A stretch of DNA of 59,134 bases, from contig CAZGLL010000008.1 in assembly GCA_964526225.1 (NCBI GenBank), forward strand, positions 1-59,134, in the 5' to 3' direction. The notes under the pieces are model-generated. The model made no database searches. It was not told the origin of the DNA and was given only the letters and a program-made list of their open reading frames with translations. Position 1 is the first letter of the stretch, and each line of letters opens with the position of its first letter. This stretch comes from DRYM01 sp964526225. GTDB taxonomy: Archaea > Thermoproteota > Thermoprotei_A > EX4484-217-1. The position numbers and the translations under genes are program-made. This document shows positions 50,975 to 59,132 of the stretch, in pieces.

Positions 50975-52013
50975 GCACCGTGATAAGCGCTGTTATAGCT
51001 GATGCTGCAGCTAAGTCTGTTGAAATAGTTACACCAGGTGCTATATCAAGAATGAGTGTAGCGAACCTATATATACCTGAAGGTATTCCTACTCTTGATC
51101 CCACAAGTATGTTTATTCTCTTATTTTTTCTGTTTTCGAAAATATCCTTAATTTTGTCTTTAACTTTAATTATAGGTTCTCCTTCGGGTTCAAAAACGAT
51201 TATGGGTTCTTTGAATCTATCCCTAACGAGCTGATAAAGGTCTTGAACATAAACTGGAACCTTATGTACTTCTCTGCCGTAGGTTTTTCTTTGTATCTTA
51301 AATCTAGATTCTATACCTTCATACACACCTCTAATGAATGTTGCTAATTGGTCTGCTGGAGTTAAGCCTATAGGTGCTATTACCAGCTCTTTTACCTCAA
51401 ATGTTTGAGCTTCTCTACCTATTCTAACACCCATATTGTATGCTGCATCTAAAGGTCCTAGATAGGGCATTTGCACTAAGGATGTTTTCCTTAAATATGT
51501 TATTACAGGCCTCTTATTCGGTCTAAGCTTCTTATATTCCTCACTTCCGGGAAGAATAGAGATTAACGCGTATTCTCCGATTATCTCTATGGCAACGATT
51601 TTATCGGGAAAACTTAAATTGACGCTTGCTCCAGTAACCTCCTTTACCTTTGCTCCAGCCTTTACATTAACATCAATGCTTGTGAAATTATGCTTACCTC
51701 TCCTTACGGTTCTTACAGCAAATGTTTCATTAGAGCTTATTTTATCCTTAGCTACTTCAGCTGCTGCTTCAGCTATTTCGTCAACATTTGCTCGGACAAC
51801 TTTAAGTGCTGGAATGACTTTTTCAGCTTCTAGAACTTCGGCTTTAATTTTCCTAGAATCTTCTACAGGGGTTTCCGAATAAACCAAAACTAAACCCATA
51901 AATCCTTGAGGCCTAGGTTTAACCTTAACATTAGGCAGAGTTTCAAGAATTCTTGCTGCAACAATGTTTTCTAAACCTAAAGGGGTTTTCACAACTATAG
52001 TTGGTACATCCAA
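50958..52013 (-). CDS. THUMP-domain RNA-binding protein (COG1818-like, predicted SPOUT methyltransferase)
   Basis: A 351-residue protein. The N-terminal part (about 1-170) has the THUMP pattern, including FAVRTVRRGKHNFTSIDVNVKAGAKVK and GSEEYKKLRPNKRP after the strand EIIGEYALISI. The C-terminal half contains GSRVGIPSGIYRFATLILDIAPGVTISTDLAAASA, compatible with a SPOUT/alpha-beta knot fold; COG1818 proteins were predicted to be RNA methyltransferases of that kind. Its substrate is unknown. No Rossmann SAM motif is present. Confidence 0.8.
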   Translation of the reverse strand: MDVPTIVVKTPLGLENIVAARILETLPNVKVKPRPQGFMGLVLVYSETPVEDSRKIKAEVLEAEKVIPALKVVRANVDEIAEAAAEVAKDKISSNETFAVRTVRRGKHNFTSIDVNVKAGAKVKEVTGASVNLSFPDKIVAIEIIGEYALISILPGSEEYKKLRPNKRPVITYLRKTSLVQMPYLGPLDAAYNMGVRIGREAQTFEVKELVIAPIGLTPADQLATFIRGVYEGIESRFKIQRKTYGREVHKVPVYVQDLYQLVRDRFKEPIIVFEPEGEPIIKVKDKIKDIFENRKNKRINILVGSRVGIPSGIYRFATLILDIAPGVTISTDLAAASAITALITVLEGED

Positions 52014-52090
52014 AAACTACACCCTATACTTCCTAGGAAATAATGTTAGAACATTCTAAGATAAAGGGTTTGGAATTATGTTTTGAAAAA

Positions 52091-52780
52091 CTATGTGGCT
52101 GCTTGCTCCTTAACTATTACTTCCTTAATTAGCTCTTCGGCTTCCTTTCCTTTAAGCATTAATGGCGATACTACTGCAGCAGACTTAGGGCCTGTAGGTG
52201 AAGGCACTGTAAGAAGCTTTGATTTGTAAATTTCAACTTTCCTTATCGGATATATTTTCTTCGCTTCATTATATATTTCTGAAGCTAGCTTACCAAATAT
52301 CATAGCTTGAATTAGTTCGTCGAAAGTCATTTGCGAAGCTCTTGTTTCAATTATTTCCTTCATCATCTTCCTTATAGCTCTCTTCTGAGAGGACTTACAC
52401 CTAAACGATGTTAGTACAACACCAGTTATTCTTAAGCCGTACCCGTCCTTTGTTTGAACATTGAATATTCCTTGAATCTTACTGCTCCTTCTTCTAACAA
52501 TGCTTCTCATATAATCTCTAGCTAGCTCATGACCCTTAAACCTAGTAATGCATTTGTCGCCAACAACCTTTATTATCTGAAAGAATAAGTGAACATGAAC
52601 TAATGTGAAATCTCCTGTTAAATCGTAAAGTGTCGTTTCAAGAACCCTGCCGATAAGTTTCAACGGATCATCGGCAGGTGTCGTTCCCAAAGGTACCTCT
52701 CCGAAAACAGGCGGAGCTACAATAGTGTACCATTTCTTCATTTTCCACTTATCCTTAACTGTTGCTCGCGGAGCCGGCAT
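52091..52780 (-). CDS. rps3ae: 30S ribosomal protein S3Ae
   Basis: A 229-residue small-subunit protein. Family blocks are DKWKMKKWYTIVAPPVFGEV, IGRVLETTLYDLTGDF, and RSIVRRRSSKIQGIFNVQTKDGYGLRITGVVLT. It lies 73 bases downstream of the Pcc1 paralogue in the conserved S15-RecJ-Pcc-S3Ae order. Firm. Confidence 0.98.
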   Translation of the reverse strand: MPAPRATVKDKWKMKKWYTIVAPPVFGEVPLGTTPADDPLKLIGRVLETTLYDLTGDFTLVHVHLFFQIIKVVGDKCITRFKGHELARDYMRSIVRRRSSKIQGIFNVQTKDGYGLRITGVVLTSFRCKSSQKRAIRKMMKEIIETRASQMTFDELIQAMIFGKLASEIYNEAKKIYPIRKVEIYKSKLLTVPSPTGPKSAAVVSPLMLKGKEAEELIKEVIVKEQAAT

Positions 52781-52853
52781 TTTACCGAAGCACCTTTAGC
52801 TTTCCTAAGCTATCCTTTTTTAACATAGATAGGTAGTATAAAAGAGTTACTTG

Positions 52854-53114
52854 CTAAACAGTTTCTAGTTTCTCAAAAACCTTCTCAATAGACTTAATAT
52901 GAGCAAGTATCTCATCAACCGTATTTTTAAGTGTACTAACAACATCACTTGTTCCATGAACTTCAACATCTATTATTAATGTGTCCTTCTCTACATACTG
53001 CATTATCTGCATATTCCCCTTTACAATGAGATTATCAGGCTTTAATGCTGAGGAAATAGTTAACGCTTCTTTAGCGTTTCTAAATTTCAATATGAGCCTC
53101 ACTTTAGCATTCAT
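52854..53114 (-). CDS. Pcc1-family protein, candidate KEOPS fifth subunit Pcc2
   Basis: An 86-residue protein with the Pcc1 fold pattern (VRLILKFRNAKEALTISSALKPDN, then KDTLIIDVEVHGTSDVVSTLKNTVDEIL). It lacks the SLRAALNSYLRWI helix motif of true Pcc1 (here DVVSTLKNTVDEIL), unlike the gene at 40454. A Pcc1 paralogue, Pcc2, has been described in archaea as the fifth KEOPS subunit; this gene between RecJ/Cdc45 and S3Ae is the best candidate. That assignment is inference. Confidence 0.75.
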   Translation of the reverse strand: MNAKVRLILKFRNAKEALTISSALKPDNLIVKGNMQIMQYVEKDTLIIDVEVHGTSDVVSTLKNTVDEILAHIKSIEKVFEKLETV

Positions 53115-53115
53115 A

Positions 53116-54450
53116 TTAGAGCTTCCTCATAGACGAAATTATGTTACGTAAACTCGAAAATATGAAGCCATAAGATACTTGCTTATCTGATAGCTTAGAG
53201 AACATCTCAATAGCTTTTGAGGAATTTGTTAGAAAAACTCTCTTAATAGTCGAATACGTTATTAGAAATCCATTTTTCCCCTCAAATATTATAACGTCGG
53301 ATTCGTCAGCGTAGCCTGAAGTTAAAATAACGGATTCAAGAAGGTAGACATAATTTTCCATATTAGTCTTTACGACCTTGACCTTTCTTCCACCTACTTC
53401 TAATTCACGTAAGGGTTCTTTCAATATATTCTCGAAGGCTGAGCTAACGGTTTTTAAAGCTTCATAATACGTTTTACTATGGATCTTAGATATAACATCG
53501 AAGAAGTTTCTAACATATACTGAAGCACTATATCCTGTTTTCTCAATAACTGCAGTTAGTTGTGCTGAAAACTCTAATAGATCTCCAGAGAACCCTCCTA
53601 TAGTGCTTTTTAAAGAATAAACCTCACCTATAAGATCATCTACTTTCCATGTATCTGAAGAAACCTTGTTAGCAAACTTTAGTATATCCTCGATAACTTT
53701 CTTTATTGTTGAAGCTTCATGGTCTGTTAGCTTTGTAGATAAATCTTTAATACCATGTTTCCTTACAAATTCTCTGCAGTTGTTTTCATTTCCTGTTAGT
53801 CCGTAAAGGTAAGGTATAAGGGATTCTGTAAGGGCCTTATATAATGGTTTATTCGTAATTCCGAAAATCCTTACACCTTTAAATTCTTCTATAACCTCCT
53901 TGTTTATAGCATCATTAAATATTGATTTCTCAACAGGATCCTTAGGTAGTTTAAACATATTTGATGCTATAAGTGATGATAATAGTAATAGATAGTCTAT
54001 TGCATCAAGTTTGTCCTTAAGTATTTTCCAAGTGTAAATAGCCGTTCCCGAATATCTTGTAGAACAAATTATTAACGCATTCCCCTTACTTTTACCAAGC
54101 CCTTTAACACATAACCCAAGAATTAATGCTTTCTTAGATTTCCCAGCAACTTCATCATATTGTTTTTTAGACAAAGGAATTCCTATACTTATTAAGTTAG
54201 CGTTTTTCACCCTATCAGCATCAATTGTGGGCTCTAACCTTACAGCTAATGGGGTATCTGAAGCGATAATTTTCGAGATGAAAATTGATGCTGATAAAAT
54301 ATCGGGAACACTAGGGTAGACATAGACGAGTGTTTCTTCACCTGAGGAAATGATGTCTAAGCTGAATTTTACGGCCTTCTCTAAATCACTACCCTTTCCA
54401 GATGATGTAAACGCTAATATGTCAATGGATTGTGACCGAGCATTAGGCAA
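53116..54450 (-). CDS. RecJ/Cdc45-like protein, degenerate DHH (replication GINS partner candidate)
   Basis: A 444-residue protein with weak DHH phosphoesterase architecture. Where active RecJ/GAN has H-D-x-D-G motifs, here the segment is YPSVPDILSASIF, with no metal-binding aspartate pair, and later SIGIPLSKKQ replaces the DHH motif; so it is probably catalytically inactive. Position between S15 and Pcc1/S3Ae is that of the archaeal RecJ homologue (GAN in Euryarchaeota, RecJdbh in Sulfolobus) that binds GINS and MCM. mcm lies at the other end of this window. The identification leans on synteny. Confidence 0.72.
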   Translation of the reverse strand: MPNARSQSIDILAFTSSGKGSDLEKAVKFSLDIISSGEETLVYVYPSVPDILSASIFISKIIASDTPLAVRLEPTIDADRVKNANLISIGIPLSKKQYDEVAGKSKKALILGLCVKGLGKSKGNALIICSTRYSGTAIYTWKILKDKLDAIDYLLLLSSLIASNMFKLPKDPVEKSIFNDAINKEVIEEFKGVRIFGITNKPLYKALTESLIPYLYGLTGNENNCREFVRKHGIKDLSTKLTDHEASTIKKVIEDILKFANKVSSDTWKVDDLIGEVYSLKSTIGGFSGDLLEFSAQLTAVIEKTGYSASVYVRNFFDVISKIHSKTYYEALKTVSSAFENILKEPLRELEVGGRKVKVVKTNMENYVYLLESVILTSGYADESDVIIFEGKNGFLITYSTIKRVFLTNSSKAIEMFSKLSDKQVSYGFIFSSLRNIISSMRKL

Positions 54451-54536
54451 AAACTATTTCACCAATGAAAAATAGGGGGAATTCTTTATTAAATTTAGTT
54501 TGCTTTTTAAATTTTCATGTATTAAAGAAATCATGT

Positions 54537-54995
54537 TTAAAATGTTCTTGAAATAAGTAATCTTACCTTTTCTGGTTCGTACTTCCATCCCTTAGGTAGT
54601 TTACCTACCCTAACATAGTATTTCACAAGTCTTCTAATTTTGGATTCTATTTCTTCAAGACCACGTTTTGAATGGTAATCTTTGGGATGTTCCTCTAAAT
54701 GAGCTCTTAATCTAGCTGCTCTCTTCATAAGATTAAAGAGATCCTCAGGTATTTCTGGCGCTAAACCATGCTCTTCTAGGACTTCCGTTATTCCCTTACC
54801 TAAAATAGGTTTAACAAGAGGTATACCATACTGGTCTCTTAGTATAATACCTATCATTGAAGGCCCATATCCCTTCTTAGCTAACTCAACTATGAGAGCC
54901 TCTATTTCTTCGGAACTTAGCCTAAGCCAACGTGGTGGACCGGCTCTGATAGGCCTCGTAGAGTGGGATTTTCCCTTCTCCCTTTTCTTATTCAT
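54537..54995 (-). CDS. rps15: 30S ribosomal protein S15
   Basis: A 152-residue archaeal/eukaryotic-type S15 with the extra N-terminal helical domain (RPIRAGPPRWLRLSSEEIEALIVELAKKG, MIGIILRDQYGIPLVK). The core is RLRAHLEEHPKDYHSKRGLEEIESKIRRLVKYY. It precedes the RecJ gene by about 86 bases on the same strand. Firm. Confidence 0.97.
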   Translation of the reverse strand: MNKKREKGKSHSTRPIRAGPPRWLRLSSEEIEALIVELAKKGYGPSMIGIILRDQYGIPLVKPILGKGITEVLEEHGLAPEIPEDLFNLMKRAARLRAHLEEHPKDYHSKRGLEEIESKIRRLVKYYVRVGKLPKGWKYEPEKVRLLISRTF

Positions 54996-55046
54996 AGCTT
55001 CAGCCTACCCTCACCACAGCCTTCTTGCATCAAAGTGTAGTATACT

Positions 55047-55610
55047 CTACCTTTTAAACTTATCTTGAACAAGCCAGGAAGCTAGCTTTCTAAAAGCCTT
55101 AGCCCTATGAGAAAACTTGTTTTTCTCAACAACGCTCATTTCGGCAAATGTCTTTTCTGAACCATCAGGAATAAATATTGGATCAAATCCGAACCCCATA
55201 TTTCCCCTAGGTTCATAAGCTATTCTTCCATCAACAACACCCTCAAATAGCACTATTTGTGAGCCATCAATATATCCTACTATGGACTTAAATACTGCTT
55301 TTCTATTAGAAACGTTTTCCATTAACTTAAGTATTCCGCTAACACCTATTGTTTTAAAAACGTAACTTGAGAAAACACCTGGAAACCCCCTTAATGCTTC
55401 AATAAATAATCCCGCATCTTCTACAACTAAAGGTTCACCGACGACACTATAGAGTAGTATTAAAGAGAATCTAACAACATCACTTAAGCTTTCAGCTTGA
55501 ATTTCTGGCTTATTTAAACATAACTGCTCAACTTTTATGCCATATTCTTGAAGAACATTGCTTACTTCTACAAACTTATGCTTGTTTTTTGTAATAAAAC
55601 GTATTTTCAC
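55047..55610 (-). CDS. rdgB: XTP/dITP pyrophosphatase (RdgB/HAM1 family)
   Basis: Removes deaminated purine nucleotides (XTP, dITP, ITP) from the pool. The 187-residue enzyme begins IRFITKNKHKFVEVSNVL, and has PLVVEDAGLFIEALRGFPGVFSSYV and the GNMGFGFDPIFIPDGSEKTFAEM segment, all typical. Start ATG 55610 overlaps the Bud32 stop by four bases, so it is translationally coupled to the KEOPS genes. Confidence 0.96.
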   Translation of the reverse strand: MKIRFITKNKHKFVEVSNVLQEYGIKVEQLCLNKPEIQAESLSDVVRFSLILLYSVVGEPLVVEDAGLFIEALRGFPGVFSSYVFKTIGVSGILKLMENVSNRKAVFKSIVGYIDGSQIVLFEGVVDGRIAYEPRGNMGFGFDPIFIPDGSEKTFAEMSVVEKNKFSHRAKAFRKLASWLVQDKFKR

Positions 55611-56278
55611 TTCTTCTTCCTCTCCCTAACATATCTTCCTCTACGCCTAATTTCTAGGACTTTATTGTAAATTTTTATTGCGAAATCCTTACCAACAACG
55701 TTAATATATCCTTTAAGAACATTTTCCTTAGAAATTTCAACAATATCGTAATGTGTACTTTCTAAAGATCTAAACATTAAGTGCAAATCTATTGCGTACT
55801 CTTCAATATCATTTGTTCTCTTGGACAATCCAAAATCTATTATCACAGGTTCTTCGTTATTTACAACTATGATGTTTGATGTTGTGAAGTCGCCATGTGC
55901 AATACTGTTTAAATGTATTTTACCTAGGATTTCACCTACTTTCAAAAACATGTTCTCGATAAATTCTTTACTAGGCTTCCTTCTCAACAATCTTTCTAAA
56001 ACCTCGCCTTCAACATATTCCATAGTTATTGATGTTTCAGATAAATCGTAGTCGAAAAGTGTTGGTGCGGGTATACCGAACTTTCTCATATAATATAGCA
56101 TTCTAGCTTCATTAATTGTTCTACGAATCCTAAGGCTCCTATCAAATTCCGGCGGTCTATATGGTTTAGGAACCCTCTTCTTATAAACAACATCGTATCC
56201 TAAATACGTTGCTTTGTAAATGTGTGCTTCAGCACCTTTACTTATAAGGTGAAGTATTTTCAAACCTATTTCATCCAC
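55607..56278 (-). CDS. bud32: KEOPS kinase/ATPase Bud32
   Basis: Small atypical kinase that supports Kae1 in tRNA t6A synthesis. Visible: ISKGAEAHIYKATY (loop), KKRVPKPYRPPEFD, HGDFTTSNI (catalytic loop), IIDFGLSK (DFG) and the basic C terminus RRRGRYVRERKKK. I choose GTG 56278 (VDEIGLKILH) because a GAGGT site (56292-56288) lies 9 bases upstream and it gives a 13-base overlap with kae1; an ATG at 56305 would add nine residues. Protein length 223. Confidence 0.92.
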   Translation of the reverse strand: MDEIGLKILHLISKGAEAHIYKATYLGYDVVYKKRVPKPYRPPEFDRSLRIRRTINEARMLYYMRKFGIPAPTLFDYDLSETSITMEYVEGEVLERLLRRKPSKEFIENMFLKVGEILGKIHLNSIAHGDFTTSNIIVVNNEEPVIIDFGLSKRTNDIEEYAIDLHLMFRSLESTHYDIVEISKENVLKGYINVVGKDFAIKIYNKVLEIRRRGRYVRERKKK

Positions 56279-57279
56279 GGAATATCTACCTCGTCGAGAC
56301 GCCACCTCTGATTGACAAACGCTTTCTCAGACTCTATCGTTATTCCATATTTGAACATTAACAATCCTGTCCAAGCAATCATTACGCCATTGTCTCCAGC
56401 GTATTTTTTAGGTGTAACATGTAATGAAGCATTATGTTCTTTAACCATTAACTTAAGTTTATTCTGAAGTATTGGGCTTGCTGCAACACCTCCCGTTAGA
56501 AGAACTTCCTTCTTCCTAGTATGGGCTAGTGCTCTTTCAGAAGCCTCTATGAGCATATTGTATGCGTTTTCTCTAAAGCTTAAACATATGTCTTCAAGTT
56601 TCTCATTACCTTCAGTAAGCTTCTTTAAAGCAGCTGTTAAGAGACCGGAGTACGAGAGGTCCTCTCCTTTCACGACATAAGGTAGGTCAATTATTTTACT
56701 GCCTTTTTCAGCGCATAAATCTACAACATGCATACCCTTAACAACATATGGTGGCGCTAATCCAGCTTCCCTAGCAAAGACATCTAAGCAGTTTCCTAAC
56801 GCTATATCTAACGTTTCCCCGAAGACCCTATATCTTCCTCCCGAGAAAGCAGCTATTAACGTGTTTCCTCCCGAAACATAAACTACTAATGGGTCTTTTG
56901 CTCCGGTAAGTAGCTTACCTATTTCAATATGTGCTACAGCGTGATTTACAGGAACAAGAGGCTTAGAATAATGTATTGCTAATGCTCTAGCAATAACAGC
57001 TCCTGCTCTTAAACACGGACCTAACCCTGGACCTAATGCAACAGCTATAGCATCTACGTCGTTAATCGTTATTCCAGCTTCACGAAGAGCTTTAGCAACA
57101 ATTTCAGCAGAAACATTTGAATGATGTTGAGCGGCTTCTCTGGGATGTATTCCTCCTTTTTCAGGAACGTAGGTATCTCTTACGTCAGCTAAAATTTTAC
57201 CGTCTTCATCAACTATTCCACATCCGAAAGTATGTGCTGTAGACTCTATACCTAAAACAACAGTTTTCCCCTTTAACAT
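56266..57279 (-). CDS. kae1: KEOPS tRNA threonylcarbamoyltransferase Kae1
   Basis: Transfers threonylcarbamoyl to A37 of ANN-decoding tRNAs. The 337-residue ASKHA-fold enzyme shows GIESTAHTFGCGIVDEDGKIL, the metal-binding NHAVAHIE with H113 and H117, YVSGGNT, and LLTGGVAASPILQNKL. In Methanocaldococcus it is fused to Bud32; here the genes overlap by 13 bases in the same order. Two Pcc1-type subunits are also in this window. Confidence 0.98.
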   Translation of the reverse strand: MLKGKTVVLGIESTAHTFGCGIVDEDGKILADVRDTYVPEKGGIHPREAAQHHSNVSAEIVAKALREAGITINDVDAIAVALGPGLGPCLRAGAVIARALAIHYSKPLVPVNHAVAHIEIGKLLTGAKDPLVVYVSGGNTLIAAFSGGRYRVFGETLDIALGNCLDVFAREAGLAPPYVVKGMHVVDLCAEKGSKIIDLPYVVKGEDLSYSGLLTAALKKLTEGNEKLEDICLSFRENAYNMLIEASERALAHTRKKEVLLTGGVAASPILQNKLKLMVKEHNASLHVTPKKYAGDNGVMIAWTGLLMFKYGITIESEKAFVNQRWRLDEVDIPWMK

Positions 57280-57384
57280 GTCAATATACCATTATAATGT
57301 TTATCAAAATATAATGTAGAATGCATGTTTGAATAATGTTATGTTCAAAACTATTTAGAAATACTACGTTGCTGTGAAGTTTTA

Positions 57385-57573
57385 TTATTTACGTTTCTTT
57401 TTAGTTGTTACGAATTCCGTATAGCCGCATTTACCGCAATGCCATCTCTCAACAGGTTTTAAATGATGTGCCATAATACTTCCACATCTAGGGCATCTCT
57501 TATTTTTAAGCCTTATAGTTCCCTTCTCATAGTCGTATTCGTATAGTTTATGAACATAAGCCATCGCGATCAC
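57385..57573 (-). CDS. rps27ae: 30S ribosomal protein S27ae
   Basis: A 62-residue zinc-ribbon small-subunit protein. CPRCG (about 27-31) and CGKCG (50-54) bind zinc, with MAHHLKPVERWHCGKCGYTE between and a basic C terminus. It has a leading segment YVHKLYEYDYEKGTIRLKN. Its ATG overlaps the S24e stop by four bases. Firm. Confidence 0.96.
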   Translation of the reverse strand: MIAMAYVHKLYEYDYEKGTIRLKNKRCPRCGSIMAHHLKPVERWHCGKCGYTEFVTTKKKRK

Positions 57574-57917
57574 TTACCCTCCTTCTTTTCAGGCTGGTTT
57601 CTACGAATAATATGTGGTGGTTCAAATTTTTTAGCTCTCTCAGGTGACGAATAAACATGTATTATTGCTTCGGTTTCTGAAATTCCAAATTTTGTTTCAA
57701 CTTTTCTAATATATACTTGGTCTAATGGAACGTTTAGTGCTTTAGCTACTGCTTCCCTAACAGCATATCTTTTAGGAGTGCCTTTACCCATATGGTATAT
57801 TACTCCTTTAATTTCTCTCCTCTCTATTAGTGGATTCCATTTATCTTCAACAATCACCATTTCGTACTCATCGCTTATTTTAATTGTTTTCACATTTCCA
57901 ACATTTATTAGCGACAT
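57570..57917 (-). CDS. rps24e: 30S ribosomal protein S24e
   Basis: A 115-residue small-subunit protein with the S24e pattern: MVIVEDKWNPLIERREIKGVIYHMGKGTPKRYAVREAVAKAL near the middle and GISETEAIIHVYSSPERAKKFEP toward the end, followed by a lysine-rich tail. Upstream of S27ae in the same operon (four-base overlap). Firm. Confidence 0.96.
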   Translation of the reverse strand: MSLINVGNVKTIKISDEYEMVIVEDKWNPLIERREIKGVIYHMGKGTPKRYAVREAVAKALNVPLDQVYIRKVETKFGISETEAIIHVYSSPERAKKFEPPHIIRRNQPEKKEGK

Positions 57918-58003
57918 GGCTTACTACCACGTCAGCTTTCCTACAGTAATATCATCAGTCTCGACTTTTTAAAGGTATGAGTTATACTTATACTTTCTGC
58001 TTA

Positions 58004-58558
58004 TTAACAGTTAGAAAATAGTTCTCTGAAGTCTCCTTCAAATTTCGAAAGAATTTCCGCAACCATTTTTTTAGAGTCTTTATTGACATGTATCGATACA
58101 ACACCTACTCCGGGTTGTCCATAAAATACAAAGGAGCCTAAAGGAGCCTCCATGACCGATGGTAGAACAGCTAAGTCCTCCTCACCATTAATATATATGA
58201 GTGCTTTAACGTTCATTCTAAGAACACTTCTAATAAGACACCATAGTTCTTCAGTTAATGTTCCGGGAGGATTAATTATGTCGGAACAGATATTGTAGAA
58301 TACGAAGTAATTGTAGGGGAAAACTATTTTTCTTCTAAAACTTCTCCTATCAACAATTGAAATGTCGGGAAAAATAGAGTTCATAAGGAAATTTTGTGTT
58401 ACTATATCACCTACAGTAATTATTTTAGGTGGAGAATGCTTTCTCAAAATATCTATTACTTTGTCAACAATTTTATCGGGAGTATGAGTTAACAATTCAC
58501 CTAATGGTTCTTTAAGTTTCTTCCTTAAGAAACCAGGTAATTTTATATGTTTCCCCAA
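58004..58558 (-). CDS. GTP-dependent dephospho-CoA kinase (DUF359)
   Basis: A 184-residue archaeal enzyme of the DUF359 family, shown in Thermococcus to phosphorylate dephospho-CoA with GTP in the final step of CoA synthesis. Characteristic segments: LPGFLRKKLKEPLGELL at the start, IITVGDIVTQNFL, and INPPGTLTEELW with ALIYINGEEDLAVLPSVMEAPLGSFVFYGQPGVG. It sits two bases downstream of spt4, in the RpoE-Spt4-DUF359-S24e order common in archaea. Confidence 0.92.
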   Translation of the reverse strand: MGKHIKLPGFLRKKLKEPLGELLTHTPDKIVDKVIDILRKHSPPKIITVGDIVTQNFLMNSIFPDISIVDRRSFRRKIVFPYNYFVFYNICSDIINPPGTLTEELWCLIRSVLRMNVKALIYINGEEDLAVLPSVMEAPLGSFVFYGQPGVGVVSIHVNKDSKKMVAEILSKFEGDFRELFSNC

Positions 58559-58560
58559 AA

Positions 58561-58767
58561 CTACCTTACCTTAATAGCGTACATGTGAGGCTTATTTTTA
58601 TTTATGAATTTGGCTGTTTTTGAATCCTCAGATACAATAATAACCATTCCCTCCCAATCTTCACTAAACTCTCTAGAACCACAAACTGGACATTGTAATT
58701 CCTCGTGGGGAACTAGTGCTCCACATTTCTTACATGCTTTAAAGGGTTTCCTTCTTCTATATGACAT
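58561..58767 (-). CDS. spt4: Transcription elongation factor Spt4 (RpoE'')
   Basis: A 68-residue zinc-ribbon factor that partners Spt5 on RNA polymerase. Zinc ligands C12, C15, C26 and C29 (CKKCGALV, CPVCG) and the C-terminal strand EGMVIIVSEDSKTAKFINKN match. It follows rpoE by 11 bases. Firm. Confidence 0.94.
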   Translation of the reverse strand: MSYRRRKPFKACKKCGALVPHEELQCPVCGSREFSEDWEGMVIIVSEDSKTAKFINKNKPHMYAIKVR

Positions 58768-58778
58768 AGCCTACTACC

Positions 58779-59132
58779 TCATTTCTTTTTTGACTTTTTC
58801 TTTTCCTCCTTCTTACCGTAGATTCTTTCAAGATCCTCACGTATCCACTCAAGCTTTCCTAGGAACGGTTGTCTCATCGTAGCACCTATTTTCATAACTT
58901 TATTCGATAACGAAGCACTTACAGCAATTATTCTGATCCTTACGAGATCTCCTTTCTCGAGAATCTTCTTAGTTTCCTTACCTATGAGCGCGCCTCTCCT
59001 ACTATCATACATTAATACGTCATCTAGAATCTGCGACTTATGCGTTAAAGCATCTAGTGGACCTAAGTTTACGAAGGCACCGAAATCTGTTATTTCAACA
59101 ACTTCTCCTTCAACAACCTCCTTTATTAGAGG
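58779..59132 (-). CDS. rpoE: DNA-directed RNA polymerase subunit E (Rpo7), N-terminal part outside window
   Basis: The frame is open to the right window edge, so only the C-terminal S1 domain is visible: PLIKEVVEGEVVEITDFGAFVNLGPLDALTHKSQILDD, then LVRIRIIAVSASL and a lysine-rich tail (KKEEKKKSKKK). The ATG at 59012 is internal, not the start. RpoE with RpoF forms the stalk of RNA polymerase. The following spt4 and DUF359 genes keep the conserved order. Confidence 0.95.
   Translation of the reverse strand, partial: PLIKEVVEGEVVEITDFGAFVNLGPLDALTHKSQILDDVLMYDSRRGALIGKETKKILEKGDLVRIRIIAVSASLSNKVMKIGATMRQPFLGKLEWIREDLERIYGKKEEKKKSKKK

Noticed and set aside
57934..57963. C/D-like box pair (CTGATGA then CTGA on the minus strand) upstream of S24e
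   Set aside because: C box starts with C, spacing is 16 bases, and no second D/C' pair exists.
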